Assembly (NCBI GenBank): GCA_002296185.1
Contig: DBHM01000015.1
Location: 34,899 to 78,747 of the forward strand
Origin: Alphaproteobacteria bacterium UBA828
GTDB taxonomy: Bacteria; Pseudomonadota; Alphaproteobacteria; UBA828
DNA length: 43,849 bases
Direction of reading: 5' to 3'
A program made the position numbers and the translations under genes. Shown here piece by piece: positions 7,945 through 15,846 of the stretch. Below the pieces are notes generated by a model. It did not search any database, was not told where the DNA came from, and saw nothing but the letters and a program-made list of their open reading frames with translations. Each line of letters begins with the position of its first letter. The first letter of the stretch is position 1.

Positions 7945-8550
7945 TTAACGGTAGCTTGGACCATGAACCCAGCCAACTACCACCATTCTTTCACCCTTAG
8001 TAACGTTAGTAACTCTATGAAGCCAGTAAGCCGGAAATAAAACTAAAGTGCCTCTGGCACGTAGAGTCTTTTGATCAACAGAAATGTTATGAAATTCAAG
8101 ATTTCCACCCTCATATTCACTCGGGTCAGTCAGTTGAATAGAAAAGCCCAACTTCCTAGATGCATTCTGACCCTGGCCCATATCCATATGCCAATCAACA
8201 TGATCCTTTTTTGTTGCCTGATAGCGCATTAAATAGGGCATATCATCATTAACAAAACCACCGAGTTCAAATCTCCATGCCTGTGAATTAATATTGCAAA
8301 TCTCAAACATAATCTTACTCAATGGCCATCCTGCTTGTCCTACAGGAAGCCTTTGCTCTGTACAGCTTCTAGCATCATTTTGAACCGACCCAGTTCCTTT
8401 ATCCCCATACCCCCCAACACCTCCAGCCTGCCATTGATCTTCTTTGGCGGATTTAATTATCTGGTCACACTCTTCTTCAGAAAAATGAACAAAGTTATAA
8501 ACCATACCCACGTTAGGATTACGCAAGGGCAAAGCTGGTAAAACAATCAT
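7945..8550 (-). CDS. 2OG-Fe(II) oxygenase, prolyl-4-hydroxylase/PiuC-like fold
   Basis: This 201-residue protein has the P4H-type double-stranded beta-helix. The iron-binding HxD is H121/D123 in HVDWHMDMG, the distal histidine is H179 in AYWLHRVTNV, and R188 in GERMVVVGWVHG fits the 2-oxoglutarate carboxylate ligand. The middle carries the usual KLGFSIQLTDPSEYEGGNLEFH strand set. The ATG is preceded by a strong AGGGAGGAATAA. It is the first gene of a probable two-gene operon with the glutamine amidotransferase. It is unrelated in detail to the IPNS-like enzyme at 2408-3415. Substrate unknown; it may act on a peptide, amino acid or protein. Confidence 0.87.
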   Translation of the reverse strand: MIVLPALPLRNPNVGMVYNFVHFSEEECDQIIKSAKEDQWQAGGVGGYGDKGTGSVQNDARSCTEQRLPVGQAGWPLSKIMFEICNINSQAWRFELGGFVNDDMPYLMRYQATKKDHVDWHMDMGQGQNASRKLGFSIQLTDPSEYEGGNLEFHNISVDQKTLRARGTLVLFPAYWLHRVTNVTKGERMVVVGWVHGPSYR

Positions 8551-8783
8551 TTATTCCTCCCTTTATACAAAAATGAACAAGAATTGATATTCTCACAGAT
8601 TATTACTAAATTAATAGAGTATAATAGAGACCTTATTAAAACCTATATAATATTATCTATATTTATCATGCTATAATAATAACTATAATTTGTATTATTT
8701 GTTTAAACAGTTTAATCCTTCCTAAATACATTCCTAAATTTTCTTTATTCGCTTAAAATTTGACCTAAAATAGAGAATATCAG

Positions 8784-9653
8784 ATGATTTATGATGAACC
8801 TAAGTATACTCCCGGTGGGGATCGATATATTGAGATGGAACTAGGAAATGAGCTCAATTTTGACCTCAATTTTCTTGTACACTCACTTACAAAAAATATA
8901 CGTGATTCAAAGATAAATGGAATTTTAGAGCTTTTGCCAAATATGGCTTCCATAGTCATGGCCTACAATCCGGATCAAATCTCATTTGATGATTTAACTA
9001 AAGAAACTACTAATCTTTATAGGTCCTTAGGCTCCTTAGAGAGTATAGAGTTGATTAGTCCGGTATTTACTATACCAGTTCTTTATTTTGATCATCGCAC
9101 AAAAGAGTGCTGGGAAGACTATTGTAAAACGATTCAGCCTAAAACTTATGACCCCGACCTGATGGTCGAGTTAAATAAACTTTCAGATAAGTCCCAACTA
9201 AAAAGAATTCATAGTGGAACAGAATATTGGGTAGCAGCCTTAGGATTCTATCCCGGTCTTGCCTCACTAATTTCATTAGATCCTCGTTGTAGACTTACTG
9301 CACCAAAATACAACCCACCACGAACATGGACACCAAAGGGGACTGTAGGTTATGGGGGATCAGTCACTTGTGTATATCCAGACCAAACACCTGGGGGATA
9401 TCAAATTATTGGGCATACTCCAGCTCCTGTTTGCGACTTAAAACAACGACTCCCTGCTTTCCGAAAGGATGTGGCATTACTAAGACCAGGAGATAGAGTA
9501 AGATTTGTGCCTATAGAACTTAACGAATATGAATATATAGAAGCTCACGTAGCCGAGGGCACATATAGTCATAATATTGCTCGTTATTCTAAATTTTCAA
9601 TTAAACAATACCATGCATGGATTAAATCACTCGATGAACAGGTGATTTTTTGA
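8784..9653 (+). CDS. pxpB: PxpB/KipI-like (AHS1) carboxyltransferase subunit, copy 1
   Basis: This 289-residue protein is an allophanate-hydrolase subunit 1 (AHS1) family member, the cyclophilin-fold half of 5-oxoprolinase (PxpB) or of urea-carboxylase-type carboxyltransferase domains. Signature blocks are HSGTEYWVAALGFYPG, PRTWTPKGTVGYGG and TPGGYQIIGHTP. It lies 13 bp before an AHS2 partner, the normal PxpB-PxpC order. A second, clearly divergent AHS1-AHS2 pair lies 3 kb downstream on the other strand. PxpA (LamB/YcsF) and biotin carrier or carboxylase genes are absent nearby, so 5-oxoprolinase activity is possible but unproven. Confidence 0.85.
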   Translation: MIYDEPKYTPGGDRYIEMELGNELNFDLNFLVHSLTKNIRDSKINGILELLPNMASIVMAYNPDQISFDDLTKETTNLYRSLGSLESIELISPVFTIPVLYFDHRTKECWEDYCKTIQPKTYDPDLMVELNKLSDKSQLKRIHSGTEYWVAALGFYPGLASLISLDPRCRLTAPKYNPPRTWTPKGTVGYGGSVTCVYPDQTPGGYQIIGHTPAPVCDLKQRLPAFRKDVALLRPGDRVRFVPIELNEYEYIEAHVAEGTYSHNIARYSKFSIKQYHAWIKSLDEQVIF

Positions 9654-9666
9654 GTAAAGATAAAAA

Positions 9667-10638
9667 ATGATAGAAGTTATAAAAGCAGGCTTAGAAACAT
9701 CCGTTCAAGATTTTCCAGGACGTTGGGGCCATTGGGAACAGGGATTCCCCCCTTCTGGTCCTTTTGATATGTGGTCCTTTCGAATGGCAAACCTTCTTGT
9801 TGGAAACTCTCCGGATGCAGCAGGTTTAGAATGTCAGTTTTCAGGTCCTCATCTTAGATTTAACCAAGAGACCACTATAGCTCTTACAGGGGGAGTTTTT
9901 AAAGCAAAGTTAGATGGTAAAGATATTCCACAATGGGAAAGTATCAAGGTAAATAAAGGACAAGAATTAATCACGGGGTTTGCGCAGAAAGGGGCAAGAG
10001 GTTATTTAGCATTCTCTGGGGGTATTGACGCTCCATTAGTACTAGGATCGCGTTCTACTTTTCATTTAGCTGGAATAGGAGGCATCAATGGTCATGCTCT
10101 TATTGATGGTGGAGTTATAGAGACCTTTGAAGGAAAACAACTTCATGGAGCACACGTTTTAGAGAAATATAGACCAAAACTACCGGCTCACAAAACTTGG
10201 GAAATTGAGGTGGTTCGAGGACCGAATGATGATTGGATAGATAATATAGGACACGATATTTTTTTTAATAGCGAATGGGTTCTACAAACACGATCAAATA
10301 GAACTGGATATAGACTCACAGGCCCTGAATTAGTTTTCGCAAAAAAGGCGAGGGAAAAAGGGTTGGAGCACGGTGAACACCCATCAAATATATTAGATCA
10401 TGGATATCCTGTTGGATCAGTAAACTTATGTGGACAAACACCTATTATCTTAGTTAGCGATGGTCCTAGCGCTGGAGGTTTTATTAACCCCTGGACTGTG
10501 CCTTCAGCTACATTCTGGAAACTAGCCCAATCTAAACCTAATGATATATATAAGTTTAAAGAAGTTAGCCTTAATACTGCGCAAGAAATGCGGCGCAAAA
10601 TAGACCAAATATGTGTTGAGGAAAATATATCAACCTAA
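9667..10638 (+). CDS. pxpC: PxpC/KipA-like (AHS2) carboxyltransferase subunit, copy 1
   Basis: This 323-residue AHS2 protein partners the preceding AHS1 subunit. It begins with the family signature IEVIKAGLETSVQDFPGRWG and contains GFPPSGPFDMWSFRMANLLVGN, GARGYLAFSGGID and DGPSAGGFINPWTVP. In 5-oxoprolinase the PxpB-PxpC complex works with PxpA to open 5-oxoproline using ATP; related domains form the carboxyltransferase of urea carboxylase. Length is normal. It ends 39 bp from the convergent formyltransferase. The lack of PxpA in the window leaves the substrate open. Confidence 0.87.
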   Translation: MIEVIKAGLETSVQDFPGRWGHWEQGFPPSGPFDMWSFRMANLLVGNSPDAAGLECQFSGPHLRFNQETTIALTGGVFKAKLDGKDIPQWESIKVNKGQELITGFAQKGARGYLAFSGGIDAPLVLGSRSTFHLAGIGGINGHALIDGGVIETFEGKQLHGAHVLEKYRPKLPAHKTWEIEVVRGPNDDWIDNIGHDIFFNSEWVLQTRSNRTGYRLTGPELVFAKKAREKGLEHGEHPSNILDHGYPVGSVNLCGQTPIILVSDGPSAGGFINPWTVPSATFWKLAQSKPNDIYKFKEVSLNTAQEMRRKIDQICVEENIST

Positions 10639-10677
10639 ATTAGTATTATAGAAGATGTTCAGAAAACCTTATGCTTA

Positions 10678-11460
10678 TTAGTCGAAGTAAGGCTCTTTAA
10701 GTTTTGGATACCTTAATTCTGTACTTTGGAGATTCAATTTTCTTTCTAAAAATTCTTTTGCAACTTCATCACTGAATTCTTTATTTCGTGAATACCTAAC
10801 CTCTTGAGACTTATCCTGTTGATTTTTTTCAAAATCAAAAATGCTGCCATCTTTTATACGAGCACAAAGTGCATTATGCGCCACCTCTACAGACCTCATA
10901 GTAAAATCAAATGGTGAATCATTATACATCAGCCTTGGAATACAGTGGAACAGCATTGGACCACTATCCAAGCCTTTACTTAGCATATGTATGGTTGCCC
11001 CTACATATCCAGGATTATTGTCATAAAGGGCCCAAAAATTACATGAGGACCCCCGGTAATACGGAGAAAGTCCCATATGTATATTAAACGCACCCCGTTC
11101 TATAAGAAAATCTACCAGCCAACCCTTTATATAACTTGCACCAAAAACTATATAAACATCGGAGTTAAGGGCTACAGATATTTGTTCGCGAGCTATATTA
11201 TTTAAATCACCACTCTTAATTGAGAGCGTTCTAACTTTATGTTGAGAAAATTTTACACCCCCAAAGATTTTGTTTTCTGCTTTAATTACATTATTAAAAT
11301 ACTTTTTCATAACTTCTGAACGCTTAAAGAAATCATCAATCAGACCTGGAAAAACAGTATTACATTCTTGAATACAAAAAACCTCTTCTGAAAATTCAGA
11401 CAACTTTTGCGCTAGATTTATGTGTCGAGGTTGATTACTTGTAAACAAGGTTATTTTCAT
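10678..11460 (-). CDS. Formyltransferase-family protein (probable sugar N-formyltransferase)
   Basis: This 260-residue protein has the formyltransferase N-terminal Rossmann domain with the catalytic set N126, H128 (FNIHMGLSPYYRGS) and D165 (LSKGLDSGPML), which uses N10-formyl-THF. It is not the initiator-tRNA enzyme: true fmt is at 42126-43088, and this protein lacks the tRNA-binding C-terminal domain. It is translationally coupled by an ATGA overlap (11457-11460) to an upstream polysaccharide deacetylase. The pairing suggests deacetylation then N-formylation of an amino sugar in a surface glycan; this is inference. No glycosyltransferases are adjacent. Confidence 0.8.
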   Translation of the reverse strand: MKITLFTSNQPRHINLAQKLSEFSEEVFCIQECNTVFPGLIDDFFKRSEVMKKYFNNVIKAENKIFGGVKFSQHKVRTLSIKSGDLNNIAREQISVALNSDVYIVFGASYIKGWLVDFLIERGAFNIHMGLSPYYRGSSCNFWALYDNNPGYVGATIHMLSKGLDSGPMLFHCIPRLMYNDSPFDFTMRSVEVAHNALCARIKDGSIFDFEKNQQDKSQEVRYSRNKEFSDEVAKEFLERKLNLQSTELRYPKLKEPYFD

Positions 11461-12401
11461 AGCGACATTGCCTTCAATATGTTGGCATGATCTTCTCGTG
11501 GTATCTCAAGATCGGACTTTATTTCAGCAGTACTTATAGAGGATCGAAAACCTATTTTTATGCCCATTTTGCGTAAAATGTTCAAAGTATCTTCGTTATA
11601 ATTTCCACAGGGATGAGACATAGAATCGACAGACCTTAGCCCCAAAATACTCTCAAGATGCTGCATATTTTTTTCAAACTCTAATTCCTGTTCCCCAAAA
11701 GAGAGCTTCCCCATTGCAGTTGGGTGATTATATGAATGTAAACCTATTATGTGGCCATCTGAGTGTAAATCAGTAATATTTTTATTGGTCATCCATAACT
11801 TTTGTGTTGCTGTATTAATGTCAAAACTATGTTTTTCCATAAGTGAAAGCATATATTTCTCGTATTTATCTTTATCTAAAATTATGTCTCTTATATATCT
11901 GAACCACCTGTCCTCATTGGTATAGAAAGGGAATTCTTCAAGATAATTTGCTTTTTCAAATCGATCTCGTTCTTTTTTGTATATATTAGGATCATCCGAG
12001 TGAAGTAACAGAAAAAACTCTTCATAAAAGGAGTTTATATCTGAGAAATATACATTTCTAAAAAACCTGAATATCTCTAAATAGTCTGGCTCGCCGTTAA
12101 ATGGTGAAGAATAAATAAAAAAAAATGCACTGAGGCTACGTCTTTTTAAAATACCTCGAGCAATATCATACTGACAAAGCAGTGCATCATCAAATGATAG
12201 ACAAATATCTTTTCTCTTAAGTGTATTACTCTTTACTTTTTCTGAAAATTCATGTGCACCCATTAAGTTATATCTTTCACTAAGCCAATCAAGCATAGTC
12301 TCAAATTGCATTTCATCTATACTGCCTTGCCCTTTCGGGTGCTTATCACTATGGAAATGGTGGAACATTATAGAATGTGGAAAATTATTAAGAGGTAACA
12401 T
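11457..12401 (-). CDS. Polysaccharide deacetylase (NodB-homology) family protein
   Basis: This 314-residue protein shows the carbohydrate esterase 4 motifs: D71-D72 in LSFDDALL (motif 1), H222 and H226 in LHSYNHPTA (motif 2, metal site) and MSHPCGNYNEDTL (motif 3). A large insert of about 110 residues separates motifs 1 and 2. No signal peptide is seen, so it probably works in the cytoplasm on a nucleotide- or lipid-linked sugar. GGAG stands 6 nt before the ATG. Its stop overlaps the start of the formyltransferase, so the two are co-translated. The 176 bp upstream show nothing recognisable. Confidence 0.83.
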   Translation of the reverse strand: MLPLNNFPHSIMFHHFHSDKHPKGQGSIDEMQFETMLDWLSERYNLMGAHEFSEKVKSNTLKRKDICLSFDDALLCQYDIARGILKRRSLSAFFFIYSSPFNGEPDYLEIFRFFRNVYFSDINSFYEEFFLLLHSDDPNIYKKERDRFEKANYLEEFPFYTNEDRWFRYIRDIILDKDKYEKYMLSLMEKHSFDINTATQKLWMTNKNITDLHSDGHIIGLHSYNHPTAMGKLSFGEQELEFEKNMQHLESILGLRSVDSMSHPCGNYNEDTLNILRKMGIKIGFRSSISTAEIKSDLEIPREDHANILKAMSL

Positions 12402-12577
12402 CTTTTACTCCAACATAATATGCTCAACTTTAAAACAATTTAATTAATACGCACCTATATGCCTTCTTTAATAAGGATAATAATCCATCTAGGTGTTCAA
12501 AATATCGTAACTAATAAACTATCTTATTAACTCTCCCTTTGGATGAGCTTATTTATAATAAAAAATAATTGTTTAAT

Positions 12578-13600
12578 TTAAACAACATTGCTTACTATAT
12601 TCTTATCGGAAATAATTTTCTCTTGCTCTTTAAGAAGGGTGACTGCCTCCTCAGTTGATATAAGCTTAAAGATAGTTTCCTCAAAGGGGCGTGACTGTCC
12701 TATTCTTGACATATCTATAGAAATAACAACACCTATTCGTGCAAACCCTCCAACTGTTGGAGAATCCACAGAAAGAATAATCGGCTCGACGCCAGAAGGC
12801 ACCTGAATAGTACCTATTGGAGCACCTGGATCAATTACGATATTTGAAGAGTCGGCCCCAGCATCTTCTATTAAATATTTTGGACGCCCCTTACAAAAAT
12901 CAAGCTTAGGCCCAATATAACGCATACCTGTACGATCAGCTTTTTGACTCAATTTCCATTTATATTTATAGAATTTATCAAGACTATCTTTCGTGAAAAT
13001 ATGTGCTTCCGGTCCAGATATTACTCTAACTTCCCATGGAGTTAAGTACTTTGGTATTAATTGCTTGCAAAATGAACGGCCGGAAAATTGATCAATATCT
13101 ATACCAGATTTGCAAACCCTTAGCTGATCTCCTTTTTTCAGGGCACGTCCTAAATATCCACCAAATTGCCCGCTGAGATGGGTTGATCTGCTATTCATAT
13201 ATAATGGAACATCAAAACCTCCGTGAACAGCAAGATAAGCCCTAGCACCCCTCTTAGAAATTCCACAAGATAAGATTTCCCCCTTACGAATTATCCTTGT
13301 TGACCAGGGAGGTAATGGGATTCCATCAATATTAGCAAAAGTGTCAGCACCGGTGAGGGTAATTAAATGGTCGTCAAAAGATTTCAATACAAGACCACCT
13401 AATGCAATTTCAAGCCCCGCACTGCCAATTTTTGAGCGACTCAAAATGGGGCCACTGTCAGGATTACCAACAAGAAGATTACCAACTCTTAAAGAAAATG
13501 AATCTTGGGCACCGGAAGGTGGGACCCCCTTACTCTGACCACCAGATCGACCAGCATCTTGCACTGTTGTTTGAATACCCGCCTTTATAACTTCAAACAT
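12578..13600 (-). CDS. pxpC: PxpC/KipA-like (AHS2) carboxyltransferase subunit, copy 2
   Basis: An AHS2 protein of 340 residues starting at MFEVIKAGIQTTVQDAGRSG. The frame is open further upstream, but this ATG matches the family N-terminus and overlaps the stop of the AHS1 gene by 8 nt (ATGTTTGA), a coupling arrangement. Signature blocks are GVPPSGAQDSFSLRVGNLLVGN, RGARAYLAVHGGFD and DSPTVGGFARIG. It is clearly divergent from copy 1 (9667-10638), so the pairs are old paralogues or separately acquired rather than a recent duplication. No PxpA or biotin-dependent subunits are nearby. Function as 5-oxoprolinase subunit or another lactam/urea-type carboxyltransferase is unresolved. Confidence 0.86.
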   Translation of the reverse strand: MFEVIKAGIQTTVQDAGRSGGQSKGVPPSGAQDSFSLRVGNLLVGNPDSGPILSRSKIGSAGLEIALGGLVLKSFDDHLITLTGADTFANIDGIPLPPWSTRIIRKGEILSCGISKRGARAYLAVHGGFDVPLYMNSRSTHLSGQFGGYLGRALKKGDQLRVCKSGIDIDQFSGRSFCKQLIPKYLTPWEVRVISGPEAHIFTKDSLDKFYKYKWKLSQKADRTGMRYIGPKLDFCKGRPKYLIEDAGADSSNIVIDPGAPIGTIQVPSGVEPIILSVDSPTVGGFARIGVVISIDMSRIGQSRPFEETIFKLISTEEAVTLLKEQEKIISDKNIVSNVV

Positions 13601-14477
13601 GGCCCTTGCTCCAAAAGCGATCAGATGTGGGATCAACTTTTTCTGAAGGGTGACCAATCTCTTCCAACCATTGGCGATAGCCTTCGCAATCAAATATACC
13701 GTCTTCTATTTTGTATTCATATTTACCAGCCTCAACTTTCTCACGAATTTCATCATATTCTTCTCGCGTTATCGAAACATACCGATGCCTATCCCCCGCA
13801 CGGGCAAGTATAGGATTTCCTTCAAAAGCAGTGTTTTTTGTATCTGCGTCAAATATATCTAGTGGCGTACGCCCAAACAATTGACCGCCTCCTGGCACTC
13901 TTAAGGGATAAATAGTAGAAACTAGGCCACCGAAATTTAGTAGTCGCTCATGGGTCCAAGTCCGAGGTGTTCGATAAAGAGGGGCACCTATCTGTTTATC
14001 TGGCTCCATAGCATATGACATAAAGGCTCCAGGTACAAACCCGACACCGGTAACCCAGTAGTCTGAAGAAGTATGAGTTATAACTATCTCTTCTTTAGTT
14101 AAGCCATTGAACTCAGCAATATAATCCATATTATGCTGCACACCAAAAGCCTCAGCGCACTCACGTGACCAAGGGTCATTATACAGAGCTGGAATTATCA
14201 GTCTTCTACTAGCTAAGCTGACGACTTCAGATTGAGAATTGAGTAAATCATTAACATAGTCAGTAATGAAAGAGATGCTTACAACCAAGGGGTCAAAAAC
14301 AATACCTAGACTACGCACCTGTGGGTTAGTTTCGATCAGACCCTTTGGTGGACACTTTAGTATAACATCATCAAGAGCAAGGATTTTAAAGTTTAGGGGG
14401 ATGCTGGACTCATCACCAAACTCTATATTCAAAGCACAATCACCCATTATACGAAATATGGGCTGGTCATAAATCAC
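13593..14477 (-). CDS. pxpB: PxpB/KipI-like (AHS1) carboxyltransferase subunit, copy 2
   Basis: This 294-residue AHS1 protein contains HTSSDYWVTGVGFVPGAF, PRTWTHERLLNFGG and VPGGGQLFGRTPLDIFD. The start is GTG at 14477 with AGGAG 5 nt upstream; the overlapping ATG at 14479 would run straight into a stop. It overlaps its AHS2 partner by 8 nt. It carries a C-terminal extension of about 25 residues after the fold compared with copy 1. The tRNA-Arg gene lies just upstream on the same strand. As with copy 1, 5-oxoprolinase is the default family function, but no PxpA is present. Confidence 0.84.
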   Translation of the reverse strand: MIYDQPIFRIMGDCALNIEFGDESSIPLNFKILALDDVILKCPPKGLIETNPQVRSLGIVFDPLVVSISFITDYVNDLLNSQSEVVSLASRRLIIPALYNDPWSRECAEAFGVQHNMDYIAEFNGLTKEEIVITHTSSDYWVTGVGFVPGAFMSYAMEPDKQIGAPLYRTPRTWTHERLLNFGGLVSTIYPLRVPGGGQLFGRTPLDIFDADTKNTAFEGNPILARAGDRHRYVSITREEYDEIREKVEAGKYEYKIEDGIFDCEGYRQWLEEIGHPSEKVDPTSDRFWSKGHV

Positions 14478-14525
14478 ATCAACTCCTATCTAGCTGATAA
14501 AGCTACATTTTACTCTAGCGCAAAC

Positions 14526-14595
14526 TGGCACACCCGAGAGGATTCGAACCTCTGCATTCGGAGGGCAGTACTCTATCCAACTGAGCTACGGGTGC
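14526..14595 (-). tRNA. tRNA-Arg(CCG), 70 nt, variable loop apparently deleted
   Basis: On the minus strand the acceptor GCACCCG pairs with CGGGTGT (one G-U), followed by discriminator G and an encoded CCA (14526-14528). The D arm GCTC/GAGT, the anticodon loop CTCCGAA (anticodon CCG, Arg) and the T loop TTCGAAT are all clear. The total is only 70 nt, whereas this architecture normally gives 77. After the anticodon loop TGCAGAGG runs straight into the T loop, so the 3' anticodon stem and the 5' T stem share bases and the variable region is missing. Pair 31-39 is also C-U. It may be a pseudo-tRNA or a reduced functional one. A TATAAT lies 7 nt upstream. Confidence 0.8.
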
Positions 14596-14723
14596 TCAGA
14601 AAATTATATATATTTTGAGTTATTATATTTATACTACTTGAACAAATTTCTGTAGGCATATTTTTTTGTTTGATTAGCACTTAGTTGAATGTATTAGACC
14701 ACATTTATATAAGGTATCAATCC

Positions 14724-15830
14724 ATGCAGAATCAAATGTTCAATTCTAATAAGTTCAAGTTGGGTATATTTTCTCCAAATTGTTCAGGGGGAATGGCAAT
14801 AACAAAAGTTCCCGAAAGATGGGATGCATCTTGGGAAAATAATTTAAAACTTGCAAAGATGTTGGACGAAGCAGGCATTGAATTTATTTTGCCTATTGCT
14901 CGATGGAAGGGTTACGGGGGAGAAACAGACTTCCAAGGATCTAATTTAGAAACTATATCCTGGAGTGCAGGACTACTTTCAGGAACCAAAAGAATTACTG
15001 TTTTTTCAACAGCTCATACCTCATTTCATCACCCAATAGTTGCAGCAAAAATGTTTTCTACAACTGACCAAATATCTTCTGGGAGATTTGGTTTAAATGT
15101 AGTCTGTGGCTGGAACGCAAAAGAATATGAGATGTTTAATATAGACCTCCCAGATAGCCACGATGTACGGTATGGATACGGGCAAGAATGGCTAGACATA
15201 ATTAAAAAAATTTGGGCTACTGATACTCCATTTGATTGGCAGGGAAAATACTTTGATTTACGAGAAGTATACGGTGATCCCAAACCATTTAATAAGTCAG
15301 GTCCACCAATTATGAATGCAGGATCCTCAGAACAGGGACAAAACTTTGCTGCCCAAAATGCTAATTACTTATTTACTGTACTAGTTGATATTGAGAGCGG
15401 AGCCTCTAGCGTTAAAAATATAAAAACTCTGGCCTCAAAATATGGCAGAGATGTTGGTGTTTTTACTACCTCTTATGTTGTTTGCCGTCCTAGCGATTCT
15501 GAAGCTAAGGAATATCATGAATATTACGCAAATCAGAACGCTGATTGGGATGCCGTCGATAAACTAATGGAACTCCAAGGACTCCACGCAAAGAGCTTTC
15601 CCCCTGAGGCATTTAAACTATATAGAGATCGTTTTGCAGCCGGTCACGGTGTTTATCCATTGGTTGGAAGCCCAGATCACATAGCAAATGAGATGACAAA
15701 AATATACAATGCAGGATTTTCTGGGACTACAATCACTTTTGTAAACTATATAGATGAATTTCCCTACTTTAGAGATGAAGTTTTACCAAGGCTTGAAGCA
15801 AAAGGGTTAAGGTTACCTAATTCTCAGTGA
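14724..15830 (+). CDS. RutA/SsuD-like LLM-class flavin monooxygenase
   Basis: This protein of about 368 residues resembles FMN-dependent two-component monooxygenases such as pyrimidine oxygenase RutA and alkanesulfonate monooxygenase. Typical blocks are ARWKGYGGETDFQGSNLE, TVFSTAHTSFHHPIVAAK, SGRFGLNVVCGWNAKEYEMF and GPPIMNAGSSEQG. I chose ATG 14724 because AAGG stands 9 nt upstream and the family N-terminus KLGIFSP follows; TTG 14685 or ATG 14736 are alternatives. Such enzymes need a separate flavin reductase, not seen here. Other rut genes are absent, so pyrimidine cleavage is only one possibility among sulfonate, sulfone and nitrogen-heterocycle oxidation. Confidence 0.87.
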   Translation: MQNQMFNSNKFKLGIFSPNCSGGMAITKVPERWDASWENNLKLAKMLDEAGIEFILPIARWKGYGGETDFQGSNLETISWSAGLLSGTKRITVFSTAHTSFHHPIVAAKMFSTTDQISSGRFGLNVVCGWNAKEYEMFNIDLPDSHDVRYGYGQEWLDIIKKIWATDTPFDWQGKYFDLREVYGDPKPFNKSGPPIMNAGSSEQGQNFAAQNANYLFTVLVDIESGASSVKNIKTLASKYGRDVGVFTTSYVVCRPSDSEAKEYHEYYANQNADWDAVDKLMELQGLHAKSFPPEAFKLYRDRFAAGHGVYPLVGSPDHIANEMTKIYNAGFSGTTITFVNYIDEFPYFRDEVLPRLEAKGLRLPNSQ

Positions 15831-15846
15831 CTTTAAATAATGTTTA

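Noticed and set aside
13601..13693. N-terminal extension of 31 residues on pxpC copy 2
   Set aside because: It would overlap pxpB by about 100 bp, and the family N-terminus starts at the ATG at 13600.
13505..13813. 102-codon plus-strand frame across the second pxpB/pxpC overlap
   Set aside because: Opposite two real overlapping genes; low-complexity composition and no start signal.
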